Shown one piece after another: positions 1 to 7,732 of a stretch of DNA of 64,000 bases (positions are counted from its first letter, which is position 1; each line of letters opens with the position of its first letter). Position numbers and translations under genes: made by a program. The stretch is from Bacteroides thetaiotaomicron VPI-5482 (GTDB lineage: Bacteria > Bacteroidota > Bacteroidia > Bacteroidales > Bacteroidaceae). The stretch is from positions 1,364,001 to 1,428,000 of the forward strand of contig NC_004663.1 in assembly GCF_000011065.1 (NCBI RefSeq). Reading direction: 5' to 3'. Under the pieces are notes generated by a model, which did no database searches, was not told where the DNA came from, and saw nothing but the letters and a program-made list of their open reading frames with translations.

Positions 1-1278
1 ACGATTAATGAGTTTCAAATTGTCGACTTTTCGAAGGCTACTATCCGTGAAGTGAAAGCGATAGCTTCAAAGGCGGAAGCAGTATCAGGCGTTGAATTTA
101 TCAAGATGGAAATGGGTGTTCCGGGACTTCCGGCCTCTGCCGTAGGAGTAAAAGCGGAAATCGAAGCGCTGCAAAACGGAATTGCCAGCCTGTATCCCGA
201 TATCAACGGATTGCCGGAACTCAAAAAAGAAGCGTCCGACTTTATCAAAGCATTCATCAATGTAGATTTAAGCCCGGAGGGATGCGTACCCGTTACCGGC
301 TCTATGCAGGGAACATTCGCTTCGTTCCTTACTTGCAGCCAGTGCGATGAAAAGAAAGACACGATCCTGTTTATCGATCCGGGATTTCCCGTACAGAAAC
401 AGCAGTTGGTAGTGATGGGACAAAAGTATGAGACATTTGATGTCTACGACTACCGCGGTGACAAGCTGAAAGAAAAGCTGGAAAGCTATCTGAGAAAAGG
501 AAATATATCGGCTATTATCTACTCAAACCCCAATAACCCGAGCTGGATTTGCCTGAAAGACGAAGAGTTGCGCATCATCGGCGAACTTGCCACCCAATAT
601 GACGTAATCGTACTGGAAGACCTGGCATACTTTGCAATGGATTTCCGTCAGGATCTGAGCACTCCTTATCAAGCTCCGTTCCAGCCTTCGGTAGCTCACT
701 ACACAGATAATTATGTGTTGCTGATTTCCGGTTCCAAAGCCTTCAGCTATGCCGGACAACGTATCGGCGTGAGCTGCATTTCCGATAAGTTGTATCACCG
801 CAGCTATCCCGGACTGACGAAGCGTTATGGCGGGGGAACATTCGGCACGGTCTTCATCCACCGCGTACTCTATGCACTGTCTTCCGGCACAAGCCACTCC
901 GCACAGTATGCGATGGCTGCCATGCTGAAAGCTGCCAATGAAGGTCAATACAACTTCCTCAGCGAAGTGAAGGTATATGGTGACAGAGCGCAGAAGTTAA
1001 AAGAGATTTTCCTCCGTCACGGATTCTATCTGGTATATGACAATGACTTGGGCGATCCGATTGCCGACGGATTTTACTTCACCATCGGCTATCCGGGAAT
1101 GACAAGCGGCGAACTTGCCAAAGAACTGATGTACTATGGAGTGAGCGCCATTTCACTGGTCACCACCGGAAGCCACCAGGAAGGATTACGCGCGTGTACC
1201 TCTTTTATTAAAGACCACCAGTACGCACAGCTCGACGAAAGAATGAAGCTGTTTGCCGAACATCACCCGATTGCCTGA
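1..1278 (+). CDS. Class I/II PLP-dependent aminotransferase (5' end cut by window)
   Basis: The reading frame is open from base 1, so the true start lies upstream; the GTG at 52 is only an internal candidate. At least 425 residues are visible, near full length for a fold-type I aminotransferase. The segment SNPNNPSW is the substrate/PLP-binding NPNNP motif, and the SGSKAFSYAGQRIG region carries the lysine expected to form the Schiff base with PLP. A late arginine (GLRACTSF) fits the carboxylate-binding arginine. The family transfers amino groups between amino acids and keto acids in the cytoplasm. The substrate cannot be told from sequence. The gene ends 150 bp before the YqgE gene on the same strand. 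Confidence 0.9.
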   Translation, partial: TINEFQIVDFSKATIREVKAIASKAEAVSGVEFIKMEMGVPGLPASAVGVKAEIEALQNGIASLYPDINGLPELKKEASDFIKAFINVDLSPEGCVPVTGSMQGTFASFLTCSQCDEKKDTILFIDPGFPVQKQQLVVMGQKYETFDVYDYRGDKLKEKLESYLRKGNISAIIYSNPNNPSWICLKDEELRIIGELATQYDVIVLEDLAYFAMDFRQDLSTPYQAPFQPSVAHYTDNYVLLISGSKAFSYAGQRIGVSCISDKLYHRSYPGLTKRYGGGTFGTVFIHRVLYALSSGTSHSAQYAMAAMLKAANEGQYNFLSEVKVYGDRAQKLKEIFLRHGFYLVYDNDLGDPIADGFYFTIGYPGMTSGELAKELMYYGVSAISLVTTGSHQEGLRACTSFIKDHQYAQLDERMKLFAEHHPIA

Positions 1279-1428
1279 CAGCCAAATAGCGTATTTATGC
1301 CGGAACTGATGTTCATGTCAGATGCGAATATTCATAAAAGCTGCTCTTAAAACAAAAAAAAATGGGAAAGTATGGCTATTATTCCATTTCTTTTCTTATA
1401 TTAGTGGCACGAATATCAATCTGATGGC

Positions 1429-2019
1429 ATGAATATAGACTCTGACATATTTAAAATTCAATCGAATAATGTATTGCCATCACGAGGAAAGATTCTCATC
1501 TCCGAACCTTTCCTTCGTGATGCCACATTCGGCAGATCTGTAGTTCTGTTGATCGACCATACCGAAGAAGGCAGCATGGGGCTGATTATCAACAAACAAC
1601 TGCCGATATTTGTCAACGACATTATCAAAGAATTCAAGTATATCGAAAATATACCTTTATACAAAGGCGGACCTATCGCTACAGATACCCTGTTCTACCT
1701 TCATACACTGGCAGACATTCCGGGTGCCATACCTATCAGCAAAGGACTGTATCTGAACGGTGACTTTGATGAGATAAAGAAATACATACTGCAAGGAAAC
1801 AAAGTAGACCGCTACATCCGCTTCTTCCTGGGATACTCCGGCTGGGAAAGCGAACAACTGAGCACCGAACTCAAAGAGAACACATGGCTCGTCTCCAAAG
1901 AAGAGAATGCCTATCTGATGAACGGAGACACCAAGGATATGTGGAAACAAGCCTTGGAGAAACTAGGCAGCAAGTATGAAACCTGGTCACGCTTTCCGCA
2001 AGTGCCGACTTTCAATTAA
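1429..2019 (+). CDS. YqgE/AlgH family protein
   Basis: A 196-residue protein of the YqgE/AlgH (UPF0301) family, close to the usual length of about 190. The N-terminal GKILISEPFLRD and the following VVLLIDHTEEGSMGLIINK stretch are the family signature, followed by the YKGGPI motif. The molecular function of the family is not established. There is no signal peptide or membrane segment, so it should be cytoplasmic. The ATG at 1429 is preceded by an A/T-rich leader. The gene converges on the GNAT gene, the two overlapping by four bases at their stop codons. Confidence 0.9.
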   Translation: MNIDSDIFKIQSNNVLPSRGKILISEPFLRDATFGRSVVLLIDHTEEGSMGLIINKQLPIFVNDIIKEFKYIENIPLYKGGPIATDTLFYLHTLADIPGAIPISKGLYLNGDFDEIKKYILQGNKVDRYIRFFLGYSGWESEQLSTELKENTWLVSKEENAYLMNGDTKDMWKQALEKLGSKYETWSRFPQVPTFN

Positions 2020-2555
2020 TGTCTCTTCGGATTCAGATACTGGAAGATAGCAGCATCTTTGTAACATCCACCGACCTGTAACCAATCCTTCAACAGTCCG
2101 CATTGGACGAAACCGCAGGAAGTAAACAGTTTCATACAGACTTCATTGTCCGTAGCCACATGGGCATAAAGTTGAGTCAGCGACAAGAAATCGAAAGCAT
2201 ACTCGCACAGCAACTGCAAAGCGTCCGATGCGTAACCTTGCCGGCGATAGTCTTTATGAACGGCTATGCCGACCTCACCACGAGAGTGGAGAGGAACAAA
2301 ATCCGTGATATCAATCGTCCCCAATATCCGATGATCGGACTTACTCATTATCATCAGGCGCAACTGCTTGTCGGCAAACACATCACACTGGGAACCCTCT
2401 ATATATTGCCGGAGCACGTAGCGTGAATAAGGAACGGTAAAATTACTGATATCCCACATGGAAGGGTCATTCTCCATCTCATACATCACATCCATATCTT
2501 CCGGCTCTACCGCACGAAGATAGATGCGGTCATTACTTAAAAAAGACTGTTTCAT
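2016..2555 (-). CDS. GNAT family N-acetyltransferase (RimJ/RimL-like)
   Basis: A 179-residue GNAT-fold protein starting LSNDRIYLRAVEPEDMD, as in RimJ/RimL-type acetyltransferases. The acetyl-CoA loop is visible as HKDYRRQGYASDALQLL (R/Q-x-x-G-x-A). The C-terminal HVATDNEVCMKLFTSCGF element is the typical N-x-x-S/C-x-x-L-x-x-x-x-GF motif. Related enzymes acetylate protein N-termini, spermidine or small amines; the substrate here cannot be read. It is followed 6 bp upstream in the transcript by the membrane-protein gene on the same strand, suggesting one operon with recR. Confidence 0.88.
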   Translation of the reverse strand: MKQSFLSNDRIYLRAVEPEDMDVMYEMENDPSMWDISNFTVPYSRYVLRQYIEGSQCDVFADKQLRLMIMSKSDHRILGTIDITDFVPLHSRGEVGIAVHKDYRRQGYASDALQLLCEYAFDFLSLTQLYAHVATDNEVCMKLFTSCGFVQCGLLKDWLQVGGCYKDAAIFQYLNPKRH

Positions 2556-2561
2556 ACCGGC

Positions 2562-3011
2562 TTATTCTTTATTAATATGGAGTTCGTTACGAAGTCTTTT
2601 CTCACTGGGCAGACAAAAAAGGGAAGCGGTCAGCCCGATCAGCATACAGAGATTTCCGGTGTTGCTAAGAGTCAGATAATAGCATAATACGTTGAGGACG
2701 ATAGCCACTTCGAGCAATCCGAGGCGTACCATGCTCCACTGCACATAACGCTTCAATGCAAGAGGAATCGTCAGGAGGTCTATCTTCTTTTTCAGTACCA
2801 GACTGAACAGTTTCAAGGCAAGCGGCACACACAAGGCGGTCAGCAGGATGCCTGCCGTCTCCAGATAATAGGTAGCCTGTGCATTATCGACCAAAGCTCC
2901 CACAGGAAGAAGGTCGAACTCCCCTGCCCCAAGCAAAAAGGCGGGAAGCACCCAAAAGAAAACATAACTGATATTCAAATTTCTCACTGCGCGTTTTATC
3001 TGTTCTTCCAT
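2562..3011 (-). CDS. Hypothetical inner-membrane protein, about four TM helices
   Basis: A 149-residue protein with hydrophobic stretches near residues 16-35, 49-72, 95-115 and 117-134, consistent with a small polytopic inner-membrane protein. No family with a known function is recognised. It lies between recR and the GNAT gene on the same strand with short spacers (36 and 6 bp), so it is probably co-transcribed with them. The start is the ATG at 3011, giving MEEQIKRAVRN and a basic amphipathic N-terminus before the first helix. Confidence 0.75.
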   Translation of the reverse strand: MEEQIKRAVRNLNISYVFFWVLPAFLLGAGEFDLLPVGALVDNAQATYYLETAGILLTALCVPLALKLFSLVLKKKIDLLTIPLALKRYVQWSMVRLGLLEVAIVLNVLCYYLTLSNTGNLCMLIGLTASLFCLPSEKRLRNELHINKE

Positions 3012-3047
3012 GTTAGTTACGATATGCGTTCAAATAATTAAGTTAGA

Positions 3048-3665
3048 TTATACGGTTCCGGTAAAAAGAGTCCGGTTGACAATACTGCGTCCCAAAGTGA
3101 TCTCATCGGCATACTCCAGTTCGTCGCCAACGGAGATGCCCCGTGCTATTACGCTGAGTTTGACACCCATCTTCTCCAGTTTACGGTAGATGTAGAAGTT
3201 GGTGGTATCTCCTTCCATCGTCGTGCTCAAAGCGAGGATGACTTCCTTGATTCCTCCTTCGGACACCCGCTGCACGAGACTTTCTATTTGCAGGTCGCTC
3301 GGTCCTACCCCGTCCATCGGAGAGATCACTCCGCCCAGTACGTGATAAAGCCCCCGATACTGCTGGGTGGCTTCTACCGCCATCACGTCACGGATATTCT
3401 CTACCACACAGACAGTAGAGGCGTCACGCTGCGGATTGGCACAAATCTGACAAGTCTCGGTATCAGATATATTATGACATACTTTACAGTACTTTACTTC
3501 ACGTTTCAGCGTAATGATGGAGTTGCCGAATGCCTCCACAGTAGCCGTGTCCTGCCGGAGCAGATGTAATACAAGCCGCATTGCCGTCTTGCGCCCGATG
3601 CCCGGAAGTTTGGAAAATTCGCCTACTGCCTTTTCGAGCAGTACGGAAGGATATTGTTGGTTCAT
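3048..3665 (-). CDS. recR: Recombination protein RecR
   Basis: RecR (205 aa, normal length) works with RecO/RecF to load RecA on gapped DNA. The N-terminal helix-hairpin-helix is seen at FSKLPGIGRKTAMRLVLHLL. A four-cysteine zinc finger follows (CKVCHNIS...CQIC), then a Toprim domain with VVENIRDVMAVE and the GLYHVLGG segment. The C-terminal Walker-like segment around LGRSIVNRTLF completes the fold. It is the first gene of a minus-strand group with a membrane protein and a GNAT gene, driven by a TATCTTTG -7 box at 3699-3706, divergent from the symporter promoter. Confidence 0.97.
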   Translation of the reverse strand: MNQQYPSVLLEKAVGEFSKLPGIGRKTAMRLVLHLLRQDTATVEAFGNSIITLKREVKYCKVCHNISDTETCQICANPQRDASTVCVVENIRDVMAVEATQQYRGLYHVLGGVISPMDGVGPSDLQIESLVQRVSEGGIKEVILALSTTMEGDTTNFYIYRKLEKMGVKLSVIARGISVGDELEYADEITLGRSIVNRTLFTGTV

Positions 3666-3698
3666 AGATTACGAATGAAATTCTATCTGTTTCGGGCG

Positions 3699-3706
3699 CA
3701 AAGATA
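3699..3706 (-). promoter_or_regulatory. Bacteroides -7 promoter box for recR
   Basis: The minus strand reads TATCTTTG, matching the Bacteroides primary sigma factor -7 consensus TAnnTTTG, 34 bp before the recR start codon. It is back to back with the symporter promoter. Confidence 0.6.
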
Positions 3707-3737
3707 CGGATTATTGTTTTTAATACAAAGAAAGTAT

Positions 3738-3745
3738 TACCTTTG
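3738..3745 (+). promoter_or_regulatory. Bacteroides -7 promoter box for the symporter
   Basis: TACCTTTG fits TAnnTTTG and ends only 8 bp before the ATG at 3754. Transcription would therefore begin almost at the start codon, giving a very short or absent 5' leader. Confidence 0.55.
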
Positions 3746-3753
3746 CAGCCGAT

Positions 3754-5208
3754 ATGATGATATTAGTCATTATTATATGCTATTTTGCGGGCTTGTTGTT
3801 AATAGCCCACATTACCGGACATAAAGGCGGATCAAATGCAGCGTTCTTTAAAGGAGAAAACAAATCACCCTGGTATATAGTCTCCTTCGGCATGATTGGC
3901 GCTACAATTTCCGGCGTGACTTTCGTATCCGTACCGGGCATGGTTCGCGGAATGGACATGACGTATATGCAGACCGTATTCGGATTCTTCTTCGGCTATA
4001 TGATCGTAGCACACATATTGCTGCCTCTTTACTACAGGCTGAATCTGACAAGTATCTACGGATACCTCGGTACACGCATCGGCGTGAATGCCTACCGCAC
4101 CGGCTCTTTCTTCTTCCTGCTCTCCCGTATGCTGGGAACGGCAGCCAAACTGTATCTCGTCTGTCTGATCCTGCATACGCACGTATTTCAGGATATGCAC
4201 ATCCCTTTCTGGGTGATTGCCGTCGGCTCCGTGGCCCTCGTGTGGATATACACCCACAAAAGCGGCATCAAGACAATCGTATGGACGGACACCCTGCAAA
4301 CATTCTGCCTGATCGCAGCCCTGCTATTCATCATCTACTTCACCATACAGAAGCTGGATGTAGGCTTCGACGGCATCGTACAGACCATCCGCCACAGCGA
4401 ACACAGCCGCATCTTCGTATTCGATGACTGGATGTCCCGTCAGAACTTCTTCAAACAGTTCTTCAGCGGCATCTTTATCGTCATCGTCATGACCGGACTC
4501 GATCAGGACATGATGCAAAAGAACCTCTCCTGCCGCAATCTGCACGAAGCCAAAAAGAATATGTACTGCTACGGATTCTCATTCATCCCGCTGAATTTCC
4601 TGTTTCTGTGCCTAGGCATTCTGCTGATCGCATTAGCGGGACAAATGCAACTGGAACTACCGGCCATGAATGATGATATCCTTCCCATGTTTGCCACACA
4701 AGGATATCTGGGACAGTCGGTACTGATTCTTTTTACCATCGGCATCATCGCCGCAGCTTTCAGCAACTCAGACTCCGCGCTGACCGCCATGACCACCAGC
4801 GTATGTATAGACCTGCTGAACACGGACAAGGACACGGAAGAAACAGCCCGCCGCAAAAGAAAGAAAGTACACCTGTCCCTCTCCATCCTGCTGGCTTTCT
4901 TTATCTGCCTGGTGGAGATGCTGAACAACAAAAGCGTGATTGACGCGATCTACATCATCGCCTCCTACACATACGGGCCCTTGCTGGGTATGTTCGCCTT
5001 CGGACTGTTCACCCGGCGCCGGACTAAGGACCGGCTGGTCCCGCTCATCGCCATCGCCTCTCCGGTGCTCTGCTACGCTCTGGACTGGTGGATAAACAAA
5101 GAAACCGGATATAAATTTGGCTATGAATTGCTAATGTTGAACGGAAGCCTTACCTTTGCGGGGCTCATGCTGCTGTCCGGAAAAGAGAAAACGGTGGAAA
5201 CGCCTTGA
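3754..5208 (+). CDS. Sodium:solute symporter (SSS family)
   Basis: A 484-residue polytopic protein of the SSS family, which uses the sodium gradient to import small solutes across the inner membrane. About 13 hydrophobic segments are visible. The N-terminal block with SFGMIGATISGVTFVSVPG and the later AAFSNSDSALTAMTTSVCIDL segment are the two regions that carry Na+ site residues in the family (small residues plus S/T). The helix around TGLDQDMMQKNLSCRN is also characteristic. The substrate cannot be assigned. The gene has its own promoter and is followed by the 22-bp repeat array in front of engB. Confidence 0.9.
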   Translation: MMILVIIICYFAGLLLIAHITGHKGGSNAAFFKGENKSPWYIVSFGMIGATISGVTFVSVPGMVRGMDMTYMQTVFGFFFGYMIVAHILLPLYYRLNLTSIYGYLGTRIGVNAYRTGSFFFLLSRMLGTAAKLYLVCLILHTHVFQDMHIPFWVIAVGSVALVWIYTHKSGIKTIVWTDTLQTFCLIAALLFIIYFTIQKLDVGFDGIVQTIRHSEHSRIFVFDDWMSRQNFFKQFFSGIFIVIVMTGLDQDMMQKNLSCRNLHEAKKNMYCYGFSFIPLNFLFLCLGILLIALAGQMQLELPAMNDDILPMFATQGYLGQSVLILFTIGIIAAAFSNSDSALTAMTTSVCIDLLNTDKDTEETARRKRKKVHLSLSILLAFFICLVEMLNNKSVIDAIYIIASYTYGPLLGMFAFGLFTRRRTKDRLVPLIAIASPVLCYALDWWINKETGYKFGYELLMLNGSLTFAGLMLLSGKEKTVETP

Positions 5209-5223
5209 AAACAGGCGTCCGGA

Positions 5224-5311
5224 GTTTATAATAAAAAGTAGTGGAGTTTATTATAAACGTGACCATAGTTTATTATAAACGATAAGAGAGTTTATTAGAA
5301 GTAGAAAAACA
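5224..5311. repeat. Four-copy tandem repeat, exact 22-bp period
   Basis: Copies of GTTTAT(T/A)ATAAA begin at 5224, 5246, 5268 and 5290, so spacing is 22 bp each time. The two central copies share GTTTATTATAAACG, which is itself palindromic (GTTTA-TTA-TAAAC). The outer copies are degenerate. The array sits between the symporter stop and the engB start. The 22-bp spacing is about two helical turns, so repeated sites would face the same side of the DNA. A protein-binding array or a slipped-strand tandem repeat are both possible. Confidence 0.8.
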
Positions 5312-5331
5312 AAGAAATAAATGACAATAAA

Positions 5332-5940
5332 ATGGAAATAACGAGTGCAGAATTTGTGATTAGCAACACGGACGTGAAGAAATGTCCGACTGGAGTATTT
5401 CCCGAATACGCCTTCATCGGGCGGTCGAATGTAGGAAAGTCGAGCCTTATCAATATGCTGACTGCCCGCAAAGGACTGGCGATGACCTCTGCCACACCGG
5501 GAAAGACAATGCTTATCAACCACTTCCTGATCAACCAAAGCTGGTACCTGGTCGATCTTCCCGGATACGGCTACGCCAGACGCGGACAAAAAGGAAAAGA
5601 CCAGATACGTACCATCATCGAAGACTACATCCTCGAACGGGAACAGATGACCAACCTGTTTGTACTGATAGACAGTCGCCTGGAACCGCAGAAAATAGAC
5701 TTGGAATTTATGGAATGGCTGGGCGAAAACGGCATCCCTTTCTCCATCATCTTCACCAAAGCAGACAAACTGAAAGGCGGACGTCTGAAAATGAATATCA
5801 ACAACTACCTGCGTGAACTGAGCAAGGAATGGGAAGAACTTCCCCCGTATTTCATATCTTCTTCGGAAAACCGCACAGGACGCACGGAAATCCTCGACTA
5901 CATAGAAAACATCAGTAAAGAAGTCTATAAAAATAAGTAA
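5332..5940 (+). CDS. engB: Ribosome biogenesis GTP-binding protein EngB (YihA/YsxC)
   Basis: A 202-residue TrmE-Era-EngA-EngB-type GTPase acting in assembly of the large ribosomal subunit. Motifs: G1 GRSNVGKSS, a G2 threonine in TPGKT, G3 DLPGYGYA, G4 TKADK and a G5-like SSSE near the C-terminus. The length fits the family. The ATG at 5332 starts the conserved EITSAEFVIS beta strand. It lies 6 bp before the DUF4923 gene, so the two are probably transcribed together. The 22-bp tandem array ends about 20 bp before the start codon. Confidence 0.96.
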   Translation: MEITSAEFVISNTDVKKCPTGVFPEYAFIGRSNVGKSSLINMLTARKGLAMTSATPGKTMLINHFLINQSWYLVDLPGYGYARRGQKGKDQIRTIIEDYILEREQMTNLFVLIDSRLEPQKIDLEFMEWLGENGIPFSIIFTKADKLKGGRLKMNINNYLRELSKEWEELPPYFISSSENRTGRTEILDYIENISKEVYKNK

Positions 5941-5946
5941 ACGAAA

Positions 5947-6546
5947 ATGAAAAAGAACATTTTATTTATTGCATGGGTTGCATTATTCTCACTCTTTGCA
6001 AGCAACAGTCAGGCACAATCATTAAAGGATCTGCTCAACAAAGACAACATCTCCAAAGTAGTAAATGCCATCACCGGGACACCCGAAACGATAGACATGA
6101 CAGGTACATGGACTTACAGCGGTTCGGCAGTAGAATTTGAATCGGACAATCTGCTGATGAAAGCAGGAGGAGCCGCAGCCGCCACGATGGCAGAAAACAA
6201 ATTGAACGAGCAATTGAGTAAAGTGGGCATCAAAGAAGGACAAATGAGCTTCACGTTCAACGCCGACAGTACTTTCACCAGCACCGTCGGAAAAAAGAAA
6301 CTGAGCGGCACTTATTCGTACAATGCTTCCACCAAGCAGGTAGACTTAAAGTACTTGAAACTGCTGAATCTGCATGCGAAAGTGAACTGCACTTCCAACT
6401 CTATGGATTTATTGTTCAACTCCGACAAGCTGCTTAAATTAATGACATTCCTCGGCAGCAAGACAAACAGCACAGCACTGAAAACTGTCAGCTCACTGGC
6501 TGAAAACTACGACGGGATGATGCTGGGATTCGGGTTGAAGAAATAG
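5947..6546 (+). CDS. DUF4923 family secreted protein
   Basis: A 199-residue protein with a signal peptide (MKKNILFIAWVALFSLFA, cleavage likely after SQAQ). The mature part starts SLKDLLNKDNISKVVNAITG and contains the MTGTWTYSGSAVEFES and LSGTYSYN segments typical of DUF4923, a Bacteroidetes family probably folding as a lipocalin-like barrel. Function is unknown. It should be periplasmic. It is immediately downstream of engB (6 bp) and is followed by a 695-bp region without a convincing gene. Confidence 0.82.
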   Translation: MKKNILFIAWVALFSLFASNSQAQSLKDLLNKDNISKVVNAITGTPETIDMTGTWTYSGSAVEFESDNLLMKAGGAAAATMAENKLNEQLSKVGIKEGQMSFTFNADSTFTSTVGKKKLSGTYSYNASTKQVDLKYLKLLNLHAKVNCTSNSMDLLFNSDKLLKLMTFLGSKTNSTALKTVSSLAENYDGMMLGFGLKK

Positions 6547-7003
6547 TGTTTTATTTGCAAAACCAAAAGCTCTGAAACGCCTTCTGGCAGGGCTCGAAAA
6601 CCGAATCCTAACCGAAAGGGAAACCGAACCTTAACCAGTAGAGAAGAGTAGAGTATATAATTCTATTCTAAAGAAATAGAATTACTAAGAAAGAGAAGAA
6701 AGAATTTCGCCGCCGCCGATTCACTTTCGGTGTAGAAATGAATCAGACCAGTTCATCTTTGATTCGATGTTCTCTCTGTTCTCTACGTTGTTGAATGCGT
6801 TTGTACAACTTAACAATAAATGCTATAAAGTAATTCAACTCATAAAAGGGAGTCATATGATAGAAATCAAGTTTTGTTTTCATAATAGCTGGATTTTATG
6901 GGTTTGTTCCAAATATAGTAATTTTTTATGCGATAAACAAAAAATATGAGTATTCATTAGCGTGTTGAAATGAATTAATTTAGCGAACAGAGATCGGCAG
7001 TAT
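6547..7003. other. Intergenic region without a supported gene; local hairpin
   Basis: A/T-rich stretch with no convincing coding sequence; one 60-codon open frame (6767-6949) lacks a start context or recognisable family. A direct repeat AAACCGAA(T/C)C(C/T)TAACC occurs around 6600-6640. An inverted repeat AATTCTATT/AAATAGAATT at about 6659-6684 could form a hairpin, possibly the terminator of the engB-DUF4923 unit. Confidence 0.5.
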
Positions 7004-7117
7004 TCACCTCGGTGCTCACTTCTGCTCGTCTCGGTGCTCAGCGTTTTTCGCCTCGCTGCTTACTCTCATTCAGCTCGGCGCTCAGTGTTCCCCACCTCGG
7101 TGGTCAGGATTGCCAAG
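7004..7117. repeat. Five-copy degenerate tandem repeat, exact 22-bp period
   Basis: Units beginning CTCGGTGCTCA start at 7008, 7030, 7052, 7074 and 7096, always 22 bp apart. The core CTCG(G/C)(T/C)G(C/G)T(C/T)A is conserved and the other 11 bases vary. The G/C-rich array contrasts with the A/T-rich flanks. Because 22 is not a multiple of three, and stops occur in the frames, it is unlikely to encode a protein repeat. It ends about 90 bp before the promoter of the DUF1573 gene. Confidence 0.85.
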
Positions 7118-7204
7118 CCCAAGGACGATGATAAACAGAAGTTATTTTATTCCCTTTTTCGATAAAATTAACTCTGCCGACGGGATAATTTCAGGGAAAA
7201 GCGT

Positions 7205-7212
7205 TACCTTTG
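7205..7212 (+). promoter_or_regulatory. Bacteroides -7 promoter box for the DUF1573 gene
   Basis: TACCTTTG matches TAnnTTTG and lies 29 bp before the ATG at 7242, a usual distance for this phylum. Confidence 0.6.
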
Positions 7213-7241
7213 GCGTTTGTAATCAATAAAAAGAAGGAAAA

Positions 7242-7637
7242 ATGAAAAAGATACTTTTTTTAATGACCTTGTTAGTGGTAGGAGTAAGTTTCGCTTTTGC
7301 CCAGACTAACGCTGATATCAAGTTTGACAAAACAACACACGACTTTGGAAAATTCTCAGAAAACAGTCCGGTAGTAAGCTGCGTATTCACTTTCACTAAT
7401 ATCGGTGATGCTCCTTTAGTAATTCATCAGGCGGTAGCGTCTTGCGGATGCACAGTGCCCGAATATACCAAAGAACCGATCCAGCCGGGAAAGAAAGGTA
7501 CAATCAAAGTAACTTACAACGGAACAGGTAAATATCCGGGACACTTCAAAAAGTCGATTACCCTGCGTACCAACGCAAAAACCGAAATGGTACGCCTCTA
7601 TATCGAAGGCGATATGACCCCGAAAGACGAGAAGTAA
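7242..7637 (+). CDS. DUF1573 domain secreted protein
   Basis: A 131-residue protein with a cleavable signal peptide (MKKILFLMTLLVVGVSFAFA-Q). The mature domain has the DUF1573 hallmarks: KTTHDFGKF, FTFTNIGDAPLVI, a two-cysteine VASCGCTVPEYT motif and KKGTIKVTYN. It is an Ig/ASPM-SPD-2-Hydin-like beta-sandwich family, secreted and abundant in Bacteroidetes; function is unknown. It has its own promoter at 7205 and a strong intrinsic terminator at 7657, so it is probably monocistronic. Confidence 0.9.
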   Translation: MKKILFLMTLLVVGVSFAFAQTNADIKFDKTTHDFGKFSENSPVVSCVFTFTNIGDAPLVIHQAVASCGCTVPEYTKEPIQPGKKGTIKVTYNGTGKYPGHFKKSITLRTNAKTEMVRLYIEGDMTPKDEK

Positions 7638-7656
7638 GAAAAAATAGACATAACGT

Positions 7657-7689
7657 AAAGGAGAATCTTTCGATTCTCCTTTTTTTTTG
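7657..7689 (+). terminator. Rho-independent terminator after the DUF1573 gene
   Basis: AAAGGAGAATC and GATTCTCCTTT form an 11-bp perfect stem around a TTTC loop, followed by a run of T. It starts 20 bp after the DUF1573 stop codon and isolates it from the OPT transporter gene. Confidence 0.92.
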
Positions 7690-7732
7690 TTTACTTTGAA
7701 GTCCATTAAGCATAAACTACTAAAAATATAAT

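Noticed and set aside
6767..6949. 60-codon open frame in the engB/DUF1573 spacer
   Set aside because: No promoter, no start context, no family and low-complexity content; A/T-rich intergenic DNA.
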